The position numbers were made by a program, and so were the translations under genes. A DNA stretch of 64,000 nt from Istiophorus platypterus (lineage: Eukaryota; Chordata; Actinopteri; Istiophoriformes; Istiophoridae). Positions 25,280 to 38,389 of this stretch are shown one piece after another. Under the pieces are notes generated by a model. It was not told the DNA's origin, did no database searches, and was given only the letters and a program-made list of their open reading frames with translations. Position 1 is the first letter of the stretch, and the number at the start of each line of letters is the position of its first letter. Where the stretch lies: positions 17,895,604 through 17,959,603 of the forward strand of contig CM029128.1 of NCBI GenBank assembly GCA_016859345.1. Reading direction: 5' to 3'.

Positions 25280-25980
25280 AAAGCATTAGCATAGACTGTC
25301 ATCTATGAGGCAAATGCTAATCCTCAACATCAGTATACTAACATGCTGACAATGAAAATGCTAATGTACCTAAATTTGGTAGGTAATGTTTGTGGTGTTC
25401 ACATCTTACATGTGTGTTTTCATGCTATATTGCTAATAGCACAAAGCACAGCCGAGGCTGATGGAAAAATCATTAGTTTTGCTGGTATCTGGTCATAAAC
25501 CAAAGTATTGGAGAAATTAATTTTTCAGACTGATGATGGCACTACAGTAAAAGTTAACAGATCACCAGCATTATCACAACTCCTCCTGAGGGGGGCCCAT
25601 GAATGTGTGCACCAAATTTATTAACAATCAATTTGCTAGGCAACATTTCACTCAAACCCACTAGCGTCAGCCTCACAGCAGCTCTAGAGGAAAAGTCCTG
25701 GGAGCCAAAGTCATTAGGGTTCATCGTCTGAGAACCATGAATGTCTGTACAAAATTTTGTGCCAATCCAAACAGTAAATGTTGAAATATTTGAATGGAAA
25801 AAGGAAAACTTTGACCTGCTGGTGGAGCAGAGGAAAAGTCAGAGGATCACTAAAGTCATTAGGATTCATCATCTGGGGAACATGAACATCTAAAGGTGGT
25901 TAGGATATTTTAAAGACTGAAACTGACCAACCACTAATGATGCCATCCATATAGAACCATGCTGTGAGAATTGCTGAAAA
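25280..25980. repeat. Dispersed teleost repeat, longest copy
   Basis: Contains catgctgacaatgaaaatgc, then tggtcataaaccaaagtatt, and two tandem-like segments built on aagtcattaggattcatc and accatgaatgtctgtacaaa. It ends near tgatgccatccatatagaac. Related copies lie at 8925, 31960 and 43690. No intact protein frame; class unknown. Confidence 0.7.
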
Positions 25981-27265
25981 AAAAGATGAGGTGACAAAGG
26001 CATTTTACTTAGTATAAAAAGTATCTACTTTCGAAAAATTCCATGTCACATCTGATTTATGAAAATACAAAACCCACTGAATCACAGTGTAGATCATGAT
26101 TTGACTGCAATTTTAATCAGTGACCATCCTTTATTCATATGCACAAATCTAAATAACTCCTTATCAATCATAGCCACACCACACTCTTTAGGGAAGCCGC
26201 TGGCAGTATCAAGAGTAAAAAGAATTACAATTTGAGGGAGCAAACAGTCTCAGCCTGGAGTCAACTGTCTTTTCTCTGCTGATGGCAGGAAAGCAGGGAC
26301 CTATGCTGAGAGCTTAATGTGCCTAAATATGAACTCTACGTTATCTCTCTACTAGAAATAACACAGTTAAGACTACTCTATTTTGAAAATAATGAGAAAT
26401 ACAAATAGAACCTGGCAAGTCAAATAAGAAAACTGCAGGAAAAAGCTTAATGTCCTTACCATCAGCCAAGCCATTTCTCATGGAATAAAATATAATGCAC
26501 ACTCCAAATGACATCTCAGCAACATTCCTTTCTTTCATATTAAATCACTAGACACTAGACCTTCCTCAACTGAGAAATGGATGGATAGTATTAAAATTCA
26601 AAAATTCCTCACCATGGACCAGGGAGCCCTAGAAAAACACTTCTCTTAGAAGTTGTGGTTTCCCAGAGTTTTAAAAACTCCACTGGTCAACTATGCTGCC
26701 AGTATCTTTTTTTTTTTTAATGCTCTGACAGTCCCAAACTTTCTACATTATTTAATGGGCGGACTGATATAATTAATAAAATAGAGACGGTCAAATAACC
26801 AAAAAGTCTTGAGGCACACAGTCCACATGCAGCAAACCATCTATCAAAAGAATATCGTGGCACTTTAATAACACAAAAACCCTTTTCACGCTCTGGTCAT
26901 CAGAAAGTGCAGAAAAGTTGCCACTGAAAATTAATACTAGAGTCGATGCCAAGGTGCTCCCGCTACCATGGAAAATATTACACAGCCTGCACCTATTCAC
27001 AAGATGTTCGCTCCTGCTGCTCCAGCAGTCATAAAGAAAAAAAAACTCTGAGATGTACAAGGTGCCTCGCCTGCTGTGGCAGAGTTGGCAGAACATCCTG
27101 TTCACCTTGGCAGGCCCATAATGTAACAACTGTTGCATTGTATTGTTTTATTCGGCTCGCTCATCTTTTTTTCTTGCACCGCAAAGGTGTTTCGTCTCAT
27201 CACCACAAAACTCTAAAAGTATGTTGTGAGCACTCAAGGTTAAGGGTTTCAAAACAGCCGACAAA

Positions 27266-27639
27266 TAAAGGACTAGTGTGTAGGATTTATGAGGTCAATT
27301 GGCAGAAATGGAGTTTATTATTCATGTTTGTCATTTCATTAGTTTATAATCATTTGAAACTAAGAAGAAGTCGTGTTTCTGCTATGTTAGAATGAGCCCT
27401 TTAAATCTTTACATGGAACAGGTCATCTTCCATTTTTCTACAATAGCCCAGAATAGACAAACCTAACCCTGGCTCTAGAGCCAGTTACCCATTTTTACCT
27501 TACCTGAGGGCCATAGGATCACCATAGGATCTCCTATACACTTAGAAAGGGTAGGACGAGGCGAGGGGAGGAGTAGTCAGTGTGTTGGAATCTGCAATCT
27601 CACACTAGATGCCAATAAATCCTACACACTGGTACTTTA
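27266..27639. mobile_element. MITE-like element with 24-bp inverted ends
   Basis: The left end is taaaggactagtgtgtagga and the right end, reverse-complemented, reads taaagtaccagtgtgtagga. The 24-bp ends match at all but three positions. The 374-bp body contains tgagccctttaaatctt and ctggctctagagccag, which I recognise from a very common fish non-autonomous DNA element. No coding capacity. Confidence 0.75.
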
Positions 27640-28120
27640 AAGAAACTTGCCTTGGATCCCTTTTGTAGCTCAGGCTGTATTTTTGCCTAGACTGTCCCTA
27701 TCCTTAATCACATGCTGTGAGTGCCTTGATATAACCATAAAAAAGTTTAACAATGCTCTAGTCACAACAAGTGGATATTGTTCTGTTAGACTTTTATCAG
27801 AAAACAAATACATTGCCTAGGTAATCCTGTAGCATTTCTATTTCTTTCAAAATGTATTTGCTGCTGGCAAATTAGTTTTATATAAACATTATTACTAGGA
27901 GACAGATTTGCCATTAGAGCCGCCACCACAGCCTCCAAAATGACTATAAAGTTGAATCTACGCCTCTCTCTCAATTTTAACAAAAACAGAACGTGACATC
28001 CATGAAGTTAGAATCTATTGCAGGACTGTTGATTTAGACATCCATTTCAATTTTGAGTGAATGTGCTGATACTGCTGATTAATGCATCTAGTGTGATGTA
28101 GATATACAGACCTGTCCATA

Positions 28121-28147
28121 TGTGTGTGTGTGTGTGTGTGTGTGTGT
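28121..28147. repeat. (TG)n microsatellite
   Basis: Perfect alternating TG run of 27 bases. Confidence 0.95.
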
Positions 28148-29129
28148 CATGTGTTTGTGTCAGCAAAATTGTTTATGCAATTTATATGAATCATGTGAAT
28201 ATATTCACATAAAAATGAAAAAGGAAATGAACACAAACAAATACATGAACCAGTGTTTTCGGTCAATATTAGGGACTTTAGTGTCCTTAGAATAATTAAA
28301 ATTTCTTAATCATCACCACATCTCAGACCTAAACTTCTAACAAATCCTGTTACAAAGTGAATATTATATGTACCCTGGGCAAATAGATTTATTTTATGGT
28401 CCAAGACTGACATGTACAAACTGAAAGAATCAGCTACCTGTTTTGCTTACTCAGATAATTAGCCACCCAACAATTTACAAAAATCAAGAGAACATTCCTC
28501 AAGTTGGCTTAGCCAAGTCCTCTCATTAATTTCATGCCATGGGCTGCCTTTCCATTTAATTTCCACTTGATTTTTTCCCTCTTTCTGATGTATCCATCCT
28601 GGTTTTCTGTCAACCCCAGAGGCTTTATAAGTTAATGAAACAAAAGTGCTCATTTCAAATTCCATTTGCCCATCTCTAAGTGCACCCCATGATTAACTGG
28701 ACCCACCATATCTTTTTCCCAAACAAGCCCCCGGTATCAAAGGCATCCTCCAGCATCCTCTGCAGAGCCCTGCCCAGCACAGAAAATTGCATTAACATTG
28801 ACATCATTTCTTTGAAGCCCCTACCTTGCTTTGTCTACACAGCAAGGGAAAAGAGTGTGTCATACATTTGATGGATGTAAGTGCATCACCAGTCTCCCTT
28901 TAAAAATGAGCTGTGCTCTGAGACGGCTGCACAGAAATGTGTGTCAGTTTCTTTATTCAGCTTTCAGAGATCAAGCTCCTGTTCAGTGTCCTGCTCGACT
29001 GTCACACACACAGCTGAGCATGGTGGGAGCATGTTAGTGCATGATAGAGACATTGTACCAGGTGTATGATGTTTGAATAAGACTATTTTCAAAACTATAT
29101 ATTTTCATATTAATTTGTGCTACCCCCTG

Positions 29130-29420
29130 CCTGCGACATTAGAGCTGCATTAGTTGAGTTTTGGCCACTGAGGGGCGGAGGACACACACTCTGACATGTT
29201 ATCATCTTGTTTTACCTTTGCTTTGGTCTCCATCGACTCTTGAGAAAAACATCTCGCTCTTGAGCTGCTAGATGTTCCTCTTTCTTCAGCAGCTACTTGC
29301 TAACATTGTCCGACTATTGCTTGCCATAAAAACCAGAAGAATAAGCTAAAAGAGGCCGAAATGCAGAGTCAGTTGATAATTCAATGCTTTGACGATTGAT
29401 TCAATACCAACTTTCCATTA
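29130..29420. repeat. Short dispersed repeat (gagctaaaagaggcc type)
   Basis: Contains tggccactgaggggcggagg, agcagctacttgctaacatt and ataagctaaaagaggccgaa in that order. A partly matching copy, with tggccattagagggcag and caatgagctataggaggcc, lies at 46770-47120. Probably a short non-autonomous element; class uncertain. Confidence 0.5.
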
Positions 29421-30420
29421 TTGATGAAGGCAGTTTTGACAAAAATCCTTGGTTTCTGTTACGTCTTCTTCTTGCAATTTAAGAATTTAAGTTGGGTGTG
29501 GGAAATAGATATCCACCCACTGCAGAGATAGTGTGACTGCAGTATCATGCCCCCTTTCACAGCCTTGTGCACTGAGCTTTTCAAGAAAAAGCAATAAAAT
29601 TATACTTGTATGTGCTTGCCATCAGTTGCTGCCAGGATACCAATTTTATGATTATGCAAACAGGCTGAAACGCCACACTAAAAGTAATAGGTAATAGTTT
29701 ATTTGTAGGCCTAAGTATGCGATATTATATTTTATGTATTACAGATATTTAGAAAATTAATGATGTTTTAGACAGTGTAGCACCCAAGGACATTTGTATA
29801 AAAAATGCATTCGGAAGGCATCAAATTTGCATATTATAGAGGAAAATAATATAATCTCATTGTCTCTGCTGGGGCTTGAACTTGAACTGCCCAACACAGA
29901 GCTCATTAAGGCAGGATAAAGGAATAAGATCTGGAGGATATAATTAAGATATTAATATTTTCAAAGGTGCCTGAAACAATGCTTGAATATGCAGGAGATC
30001 TTCATTGGAATTAAAGAGATGCAATGGCTATAAAACATTTTAAAGCTCCCCCGGCCATAAGATTTATAATACACTGAAAATAAGACAAACACTATTTTAT
30101 GTTATGGGGGTAAACATACTCTAGATTCTGTTTTTCATAGTAAAACTTAAGTCTTTCCAGGATAAACACCATCCACCTTCTCCCAGCTTGATGTCTTTTG
30201 TATCTATAATTTCACCCTCCAGTAAAGTTGGAAGTAACCATCATTTCTTAGCATATATTCAAAGTTTAAGGAGTTCTGTAAATAATTTCTAAACGTCATG
30301 TCTCTTTTTCTCATTAAAGAAATCATCCAGGATGCTGGTGTTTAGCAATCCTTACTCCTGCATTCAAGCAGCAAACTGGATGAAGAATTAGTACTAATCT
30401 CATGAGAGCAAGCCTTTACA

Positions 30421-30432
30421 CCCCCCCCCCCC
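30421..30432. repeat. Poly-C run
   Basis: Twelve consecutive C, followed shortly by another run (gacccccc). A second run of thirteen C lies at 31178-31190. Confidence 0.9.
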
Positions 30433-31959
30433 ACTGACCCCCCATGAATAATTTAGCATTTAGCCAGCTGAAGCTGATAACAATGAAATGTATTTCCCTC
30501 TGCCAAGCGGTGGCTGGAGCCACATGTTTGCATTCCCCCGTCAATAAAAAAAAGGAGAGGAGGCTTTTCCCAAAATGTAATCAGTTTAATGTCCGAAGTT
30601 GGCAAATGTGAGAGAACATCAGTAAAGAGTGGAAGCCGTGAGCACTACAGCACAGTAATGGCTCTCTGTCTGCCCAGGGTGAGAACTATACATTTTATAC
30701 TTCTTTTATTTTATTTTTTTTCAAGAAAGGTAGCACAAGTTCAACAATAAAATTGCAGACAGGAGCTGAAATCTACAAACAAGAAAATGCCTGTTCATGG
30801 GACAAAAGACTGACCAGAGAGCATTTCAAGGCAAAAAAGTCAAACCCTTCTGTTATTACATAAGCACCCGTGTGAGTTTCCTTTGGCAAGCAGCAAATCA
30901 CAGCTTCGCAGACTGGTTCACCTTTGATGATCGCTGAGATCAAGGAAAGGGCGAGTCGGAAAAGACAGGAAGAAGATGAAGCACTTGTCATATTGGAGTC
31001 TAAAGTGCAGTTTGAGTACCTGAGTCATTCTCTAAACTTTTGCAAAAAACTGTCAAGTTGTCATTTCAGAGCAGGAACATGGGGTTGTTCAACAAAACTC
31101 CTCATAGTCTACATCTGATAGAACATCATGGTCTATGCAAATGAGTAGCCAAGTTCAGAGAGATTATCTAAAATGAACCCCCCCCCCCCCGCTCCCCCCA
31201 AAAAAACAGCCTCTGGCATCTTAGTGTTTATGAATCTTAGATCTTCACTCAGCGCAACTTGACACATTCCTTGAAGATATTAGCCCTGAGACTAGGTGTG
31301 TGTTTTTCATGTTTAGTGTCAAATCAGTCAAAACTTCTTAAGCAGATACAGTGAGTATTCACACTAAATGACATTTATTTCAGTTTAGATGCTTTTATAA
31401 AGTCTTTGGAGGGTTTGGTGGGTGGTTTGTAGTGTGTGTAGTGTGTTGGGGGGGGGTGCTCTGAGTTTGTTGGCCAAGTCTATTGAACACCATTCTTCTC
31501 AAATATACCATGACTCATGATTCTCCAAACATTTTTCGACTTATCTTGCGTTTATCACAGCGTTTACAGGTTCTGTAAATGCACACCGTTAATTAGTCAT
31601 GAGACTTTACAAGTGGAAATAAAATTCAAGTAAAAACAGAACATGCAGAACTTCACCTAAGTGTCAGTTCTAAGCTACAACTATCTAAAAGTAATGCAGT
31701 CTTACACATCAGCAGTTACAATAATAAACACATGGTTATATAAATAAAACAGTATGGTCACATTTGAGCTTGAAGTTCATTCTAGTTCAGTTATACTGTA
31801 TACTGACACACTTTTAGCCTCATCTTTCAAACGTGCTTCCTATGTCTTCAGTTTAATAATTTTTTATTTCTAGGAAAGTCAACAGCCCTTATAGCAGCTT
31901 CGTTAGGCTGAAATGAAGTACAGCGATGCTTTGAGTCAAACAACACCAGTAGCCTTTGC

Positions 31960-32260
31960 TATCATGGTTGCAATGAAAATGCTAACATGCTGATGTTTAG
32001 CAGGTATAATGTTCACCATGTCTTAGCCAAGCGTGTTAATATGTTAAGACAAAGTAAAGTCAAAGTCCTGGGATCATCAAAGTCATGAGGATAAATCATC
32101 TGAGAATCATAACATTTTGTGGCAGTCCATTCAGTAGCTGTTGAGTTGTTTCAGTCTGGACCAGTGGTTCTCAAACTCAGGGGAGAACCCCGCTGAGGAG
32201 CCATCGAGCCACTGCAGGGAGGGTGTCGGCGACCAGGGGAAAACATGAAGTGAAACAAAG
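31960..32260. repeat. Dispersed teleost repeat copy plus hAT-like end
   Basis: The left part, to about 32165, has gctaacatgctgatgtttag and cctgggatcatcaaagtcat, matching the 25280 and 8925 copies. At 32162 the word cagtggttctcaaac begins, which is the typical terminus of hAT-type transposons; no transposase is seen after it. Confidence 0.55.
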
Positions 32261-33930
32261 TTGAATGAATATTATTTATGTAAAGAAAATAAACAACCAA
32301 GTGTTTGCTGATGCTATCGTGCTAACTTTTATTTCACTAAAATCAAACTTTGATCCTTTTTTATTGGAGAGCTTTTAAAGGACAGCCTCAAGGACTGGAA
32401 AGATCCATACGCTGGATCAATACACCCAGAGGTGGCAGACTTATGAGACAACTCTGTCATTTAAAGATGAATGCATCACCTTGGCTTTCGAGACAGAAGC
32501 GGGGGGGAAAAACCACACACAGTAGCCTGGGCCCTAAGTACTATCTGAGACCAAAACACAACCTGAAACAATAACCTGGGAGAAGAAATGGCCTATTTGT
32601 CATCCTTGAGGTATTATTGATGTACTTGAAACGTCCCAACCCTATTCAGGATCTGCCTCAGTGCGTCTGGTATCCCACTGTAAAGGAAAAGGCTGAAGGC
32701 ACCACTGGTACCGATGCTATATAAGGTATCCATGCTGCGATATGGAGCATCACATGTCCCTTATATTCTGCCTAAAAGTCCTCCAAAACTCATTTTGAAA
32801 TATCCTTCGTGCAAAGATTCACATGATGTCGGTGCTAGTGGGAAAGCTCATAGCAATTTTGGAGTGTAAACCTGACACAAAATTAATGGCACCTTGTCAA
32901 TTAGTTTTGGATATTTCTTGGTTTTTTATCATTGCCTGCTCAAACAACCCACATGAGTATTCTGTTCCAACACCTCTATGGTAAGGCTTGGGTCGGCTTT
33001 AGGAACATAAACTACCATGTTTATTTCAGAAAAAGATTGTGGTCATGGTTATAAGAAATCACTGTTTTTATTTTTCCAAGAAATTGGCGAAACAAAATGC
33101 TAATTAATGCACATCTCCATCTGCTACTGTTATGTGAATATGAAGAGTTGGACACATTGAGATAAACAACTGGTGGTTCCAATTCTCCAGTCGGATGCCA
33201 TTAATCACTGCAGAAGAAGAGGATGCGACAATAGGATGCAACGATGCTCCAGTAAATCCTAAAACTAAAAAAGTAACGTAGAAAATGAGATGGAAATATG
33301 GCGTTTATGTTTGGTTCATGTAATAAATGGTGGAAGGTTACAGTTTCCCTATCGCTGCACACAGATTGGACGTTTTCATCTGCTGCCCTATTTAATCTTT
33401 CCAGTGAAGCAGAAACTACAAACAAATGGTGTTTAAGTGTTTGAAGAAAAGCCACTTCTAAAATCAGCCAGAGAAAGACTGACTCCCCTGTCCTGCCTAT
33501 GACACAAGCCCATCGATTACTGCTGTCGTGTGATGTGAGTCTTTCAAAGTGTGCCACAATTCTATTTGTGTAAATAATTTCCTTAAACAGCTGGATTTAT
33601 ATATATATATTTTTTTAATTTAGATTTGTTGACAATATAAACAATATAGAATATTTACAGGCCCATCCTTTAAAAGACTGAAGTAAAAAAGCTGGGGCTT
33701 AATCATGGGATGTGCAGATGTTTTTAGCCAACTAAACTTTTAATTGGCTTAATTCAAATTTGAAGTTGTTTTATCAGGGTTTTATTTTGTTTTTGTTTTT
33801 TTCCCCTTCCCTGTTTGTTCCTCACTAATAATGAAGGGGGGGGGCACCGGAACAGGCCCGGTGGTTTGGCCCGAGGTCACTGCGTCAATACACGCGTGGC
33901 CGCTAATAAAAAGGTAGGAGCGGTGCGTGC

Positions 33931-33967
33931 GGGGGGCGGGGCAGGGGGCGGGGCAGGGGGCGGGGCC
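33931..33967. promoter_or_regulatory. Three tandem GC boxes, adra1a promoter
   Basis: Three copies of ggggcggggc spaced 12 bp apart by cag. These are classic SP1/KLF-type sites, just upstream of the probable adra1a first exon in a CpG-rich patch. The tandem 12-bp spacing indicates slippage duplication of one box. Confidence 0.7.
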
Positions 33968-33989
33968 TGTGATCAGGTGGGACGCTCCA

Positions 33990-34204
33990 CTGTGACTTGA
34001 ATCCCCTCCAGAGGAGGCAGCAGCAGCAGCAGCATGGCAGGAGGGAGGGAGCTTGACTTGGCTCTCCGTGCTCCCTGCTCCGTCTGTGGCGGACACCACT
34101 CGCTCTGACTCCTTGCAGAGGAAAATTAGCTGATTTTTTAATTAATTTTATTTTTTGATTTTTTTCGTTTTTTGAAATAGTGAGACAGGAGCACTCTGAA
34201 GAAG
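33990..34204 (+). other. adra1a: Probable adra1a non-coding first exon
   Basis: The exon ends at 34204 at a strong donor, gaagaaggtaaga. Its upstream limit is unknown and placed after the GC boxes. It contains a run of six gca triplets and an upstream ORF of 24 codons plus stop at 34034-34108 starting MAGGRELDLA. The next exon, with the receptor start codon, begins at 38390, giving a leader intron of about 4.2 kb. No transcript data, so the link is inference from splice signals. Confidence 0.6.
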
Positions 34205-37200
34205 GTAAGACTCTTCTTGCTTTCCTTTCCCTTCTGCTTATTTCACAGGCTGAGAGACTTTTAATTTCCATAATGTAACATTCTAATTGTTTTTGATTAT
34301 TTTTTTAATCAGATGAAGGACCCAGGGATTTCTGTAATAGGCCACTGATGAGCACATTGTGAAAATTGCCAATGTTAATTCATGCTGTGTAATGTTCAGT
34401 GTTTATTTATTCCTTGTATATTTTTAAAGGTAGTCAAACGTGATGAAAATAAAGAGCAGTGTTTCATAATTATGATGAGCAAGATTTATAGGCTGTGGCT
34501 CTTTGCAGCTTCATTGACATGAATATTCAGAACATTTCCCCTCAACAGGTAGGCCATGTTAATATAAAAAACACACAAATGGGGAAAGGGAAGTAAATCT
34601 AAATACTTTATGGATATAATGAAAATTATGTTTTATTATAGTTTTAGTTTAGAGTTGGGGTTTTAAGCATAGGAATATTAAACATCATCAGCTGGCATAT
34701 ATCTGCCAAGTGAGAACAACACAACCTCCTTGGATGAATGAAAACACTAAACAAAAAAGCCTTCTCGTCCTTTCTGGAGGGCAGTGTTCAGCAAATGTTC
34801 AAGGTGGATAAAGCATAACGATTAATGTCATGGGGTATTGAGTTATGAACTTCTGGCAATGACTGTTCCCCCCAAGAGAGAATGCACCATTTTAGAAATA
34901 GGCTTCAATTCATCATAGTAGTGCACCGCTCTGGAGACCTGACATCCACAGTTTTATTACAGTGTTTGTGAAAACAAATGATAGATGAACTCTGCAGTAG
35001 CTCACTCTGCCAGCAGAATAGATTAGGATGTTGAGGAGATTCGTGCTAGTTCTTATTTGCTGGATTTTATTTGTTCTTATGATGCTGTGACATGAAACTT
35101 ATGCTACATTTGATTTCCGGAAATCATAGCAGTGGTGTTGTGGAGAAATGTTTTAGATATCTTAATATGAAGAGTGATTTTAGCAATTTTGAGTAATGAT
35201 TTATTGTCTCAGTTAGCTGTGAAGTGAAAAATGATCAAACATTTGCTGGATCCAGCTTCTCAAAGTTGAAGACTTGCTGCTTTTGTTTGTTTAATATCAT
35301 TTTAAAAACAAAAAGTTGTCTCCATGGCCTCTAGGAACTTTTTCCCATTGTACAAATTATAAATCAATAAATGTCAAAAAAGTTAGATTAAGCAAGAATA
35401 AAAATCATACTTAAACCCACCCTTAGCCCATCTGCAAAAAAAATTACAGAGAACAGTTATAAATCAGATGTAAATGAGTTAGAGAAAGTGCTCAAACTTA
35501 AATTTTTTCTACCAACAGGAGTGCCTTATCTGCTGCATAGGCAAAACAGTGACAGAGAGGCTAATGTTGATATTATTATGATGTTTCCTTGTAGCAATAA
35601 TAATGTTGTGCTCTGCCTATAAACTGCTGTTCTAAATTAATATGCCCATGGTCAGGCTACATTAGGCCATTTAATATGCTTGTTAATATTCTCTTTACTA
35701 AAACAAGACCCTAATTATAATTCCAATTATAGATTTAATTGGTTGACTTGTTTCTTCTGTATGGTCACTGAGACTGAGGAAAAAAATCTCCACGAGATCC
35801 ACTAATGCAATAACCATGAGTGGTACACCTTTGGTTTTCAGATGTAAATGGGGGCGTAATGAAGTTCACTGATAGCTTTTAATCAAATATTATCCTGGGA
35901 GACCAAGGGATATATAGTGTACACTGCCGGTCAGCTGAAAGAGAATCCTTGTGGCTGCAACGAGTGATGGTTAGCATTATCTATTCATCTCCACATTGAT
36001 TTCTTAGTTTAAAATAATGTAAGAAAAACGTCTAAGACCATCACAAGTTGTCTTTTTTGACTTTTTTTTATCTGACCAACACTCCCAAACCAAAACATGT
36101 TCAATTCACAATCATGTAAAATAGAGGAAAAACAGCAAATCCTCACATTTAAGAAGCTTGAGTGGCAAATATATAAATATGGGAAAAACATATATAAAGG
36201 CAAAATGTGGCATTTCCACTGCATAAGTTAGGATTATTGGAATATAATTGTTCTCCAGAGATGGACTGATAAAACTCCTTGACATTTTGATGCTCTCATT
36301 CCTATAGGAAACAAGGATTGAGGCTAATCCATCAGTATGATCAGTGACATTATTGTATATTCTACATACAATTTTCACAGTGTTACTCTGTGTCTGCAGA
36401 TTTACTAACCTTACTAGTACTGTAGAACCTGGCCACATTGCCTCAGACTCTCATTTCATATCTGCAGTTATGCACAGGCATGATCATTCCTCCACTGTCT
36501 AGATGTAAAAACATGCCATGTTTGTTTTTACATCTGTCTCCCGACTGCTCAACACAAGCTGCTCAACAGCATTTGCATTTTCTCTCTGTCCTGTTTTTTC
36601 CTGGAGGACAAAAAAAAAATAGAATTGAAAAAAATAAATAAAATAAAATAAAAAATGCCAAAAACTCACAGGATAAGGCTGGAAGGGAGGGAGCTGAAAT
36701 GGCAGTCAATAGAAGAACAGACTGAAAAGGTCATTGAACACATCTTACATCGCTTCATCATTTTGTCACAAATGCTGCTATCAACCCTGCTGCCCCTTCC
36801 ATACTAATACATGCATGAATGAAACATGAAGTGAAAAGACATGTAGAGTTTTTTTCTTTAGAGATTAGGCTGTGTTTCCTGCCTTTTAGCAGGCACAAAT
36901 GTAGCTCATGCAAATAAATTGTGTTCTGCATGTGATGTGTCATAACACACATTTCATTACATTTGCATCTTCAGCTTCAGAACATTAACGTGACACCTGC
37001 CCCAGCCCTGCTGCTCTGGTTTTTAACAACAAGAAAGACTTGTCTTTGATATAGATTGCACTGCCCTGAGTCCCGCAGACATTAGGAATACTACGTGGCA
37101 TCTTTCATTTCCTGCATAGTGTTGTTTTACCATTGTTTAAATGTCTCTACTTTATTACCTCTGGTCAGTGTAAATCTGTGTGCTGTTTGACACTAGCCCT

Positions 37201-38389
37201 CAAACACAGGTGGGCCGAGGGTATAAAATTTTTAGATGCGGTTAATCTCTTTCTGAAGATTCTTCAACACACTGAGAAATCTCATTACAACCAAGACTGT
37301 ATTTTAAATATCACTGCATTTGAGCTATTCTGCTGAAACAATCTGATATCCATTCCCCCCCTGTTTCATTTCAATTTCCCCTCTGGCCACTGATGTGGAA
37401 ATCCCAGCATCAAGTGTTTATTTCGGCAAATTTCATTCCACATTGCAATAGGATGTGCGGCGAGTGAAAGCCTTTGATCCAGCATGAGCATGTGACAAAC
37501 ATAACTCTGCCCCTTGAAAGGCTTTATCACAGCTGCTTTTTTATTCTTTTTTTTTTTGCCTCCCCGGCATTTATCTCACTCAGTGACATCCCATATCTCC
37601 AACACGTACACCAAGAGAGGCACTGAGTGGGTCTATTGGCAGCCAAAGCCTTTCCTACGGTAGTATTATGCCCTCCTCAAGGCTCAATTCCTTGCCTGCC
37701 ATCCAGCAGTTCAGTTACAGGCGAGTTTGCAGGCATAAGACCTTCAAGGAAGTTATCACCATTCAGCTCAGGTTGAATGTCTGCTCTGCTGTATCTCTGC
37801 TTTCATTTATCTTTGTAGTCCCTGCATGGCTTGTTGTTTTGTTTTTTGTTTTTTTTTTTCTCATAATGCCACAGATGATTTTCTTTTTGCCCCAAAGGAT
37901 CATGATTTCCCCTGAGTTGTGGTGTGAATGCTATCACTGTGAAGAGATATTTTCATTTAATCAATCTGCCCGGTTAAATCAAGGTTAAGCAAAAATATAT
38001 GTGTATACTGGGATGTTATATATATGGCAGTGGTTTACTTGCAGAGGCAAAAAGACAGGCTGTAATGTTTTTTTGATGAAAAGGAAAATGTGACAGCAAC
38101 TTAAGCATAACCCCGGTTTTCCCCAATACAGCTGTAATGGAGGGAGACTAAATTAAAGACAGACTGCAGACTATGAGTGATAATTTTACCCTTTGCTGTT
38201 TAATGATTTCTTTTTTTAGTGATTTACCTTTTAATATGTTCTATTTCATGTGTCATTTTTTTGGTTTTCCTGTTTTACCAAAGAATAAACAGCACTTAAT
38301 CAGTAATCAGCCTGTTTTGGGTATATATAAAAACCTTGGATTATGAATGTGATTTTAAATAAACTTTTTCTATTTTCTTGTTTAAACAG
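34205..38389 (+). other. adra1a leader intron (inferred)
   Basis: AT-rich, no coding exon found. Bounded by gtaaga and a pyrimidine-rich acceptor, tttctattttcttgtttaaacag. Stretches near 35630-35760 and 37370-37560 look unique and low in repeats, with homeodomain-type AT-rich words, and may be regulatory. An aaataaaa-rich run lies at 36630-36650. Confidence 0.5.

Larger units (their letters stand above)
23431..33899. other. Intergenic region between tmem230 and adra1a
   Basis: Ten kilobases between divergent tmem230 and adra1a with no supported coding exon. The larger frames, such as 26946-27395, lack domains and overlap repeats. Contents I can name are listed separately: dispersed repeats at 25280-25980, 27266-27639, 29130-29420 and 31960-32260, a GT microsatellite and two poly-C runs. 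Low-repeat AT-rich stretches near 29800-30080 and 30430-30680 look unique and could be regulatory. Confidence 0.5.

Noticed and set aside
26946..27395. 149-aa frame between tmem230 and adra1a
   Set aside because: Its 3' part runs into the MITE-like element at 27266 and the rest has no domain.
33782..34271. Minus-strand frames with Ala/Ser- and Pro/Arg-rich repeats opposite the adra1a promoter
   Set aside because: They are antisense shadows of the GC boxes and the CAG run; no splice or domain support.
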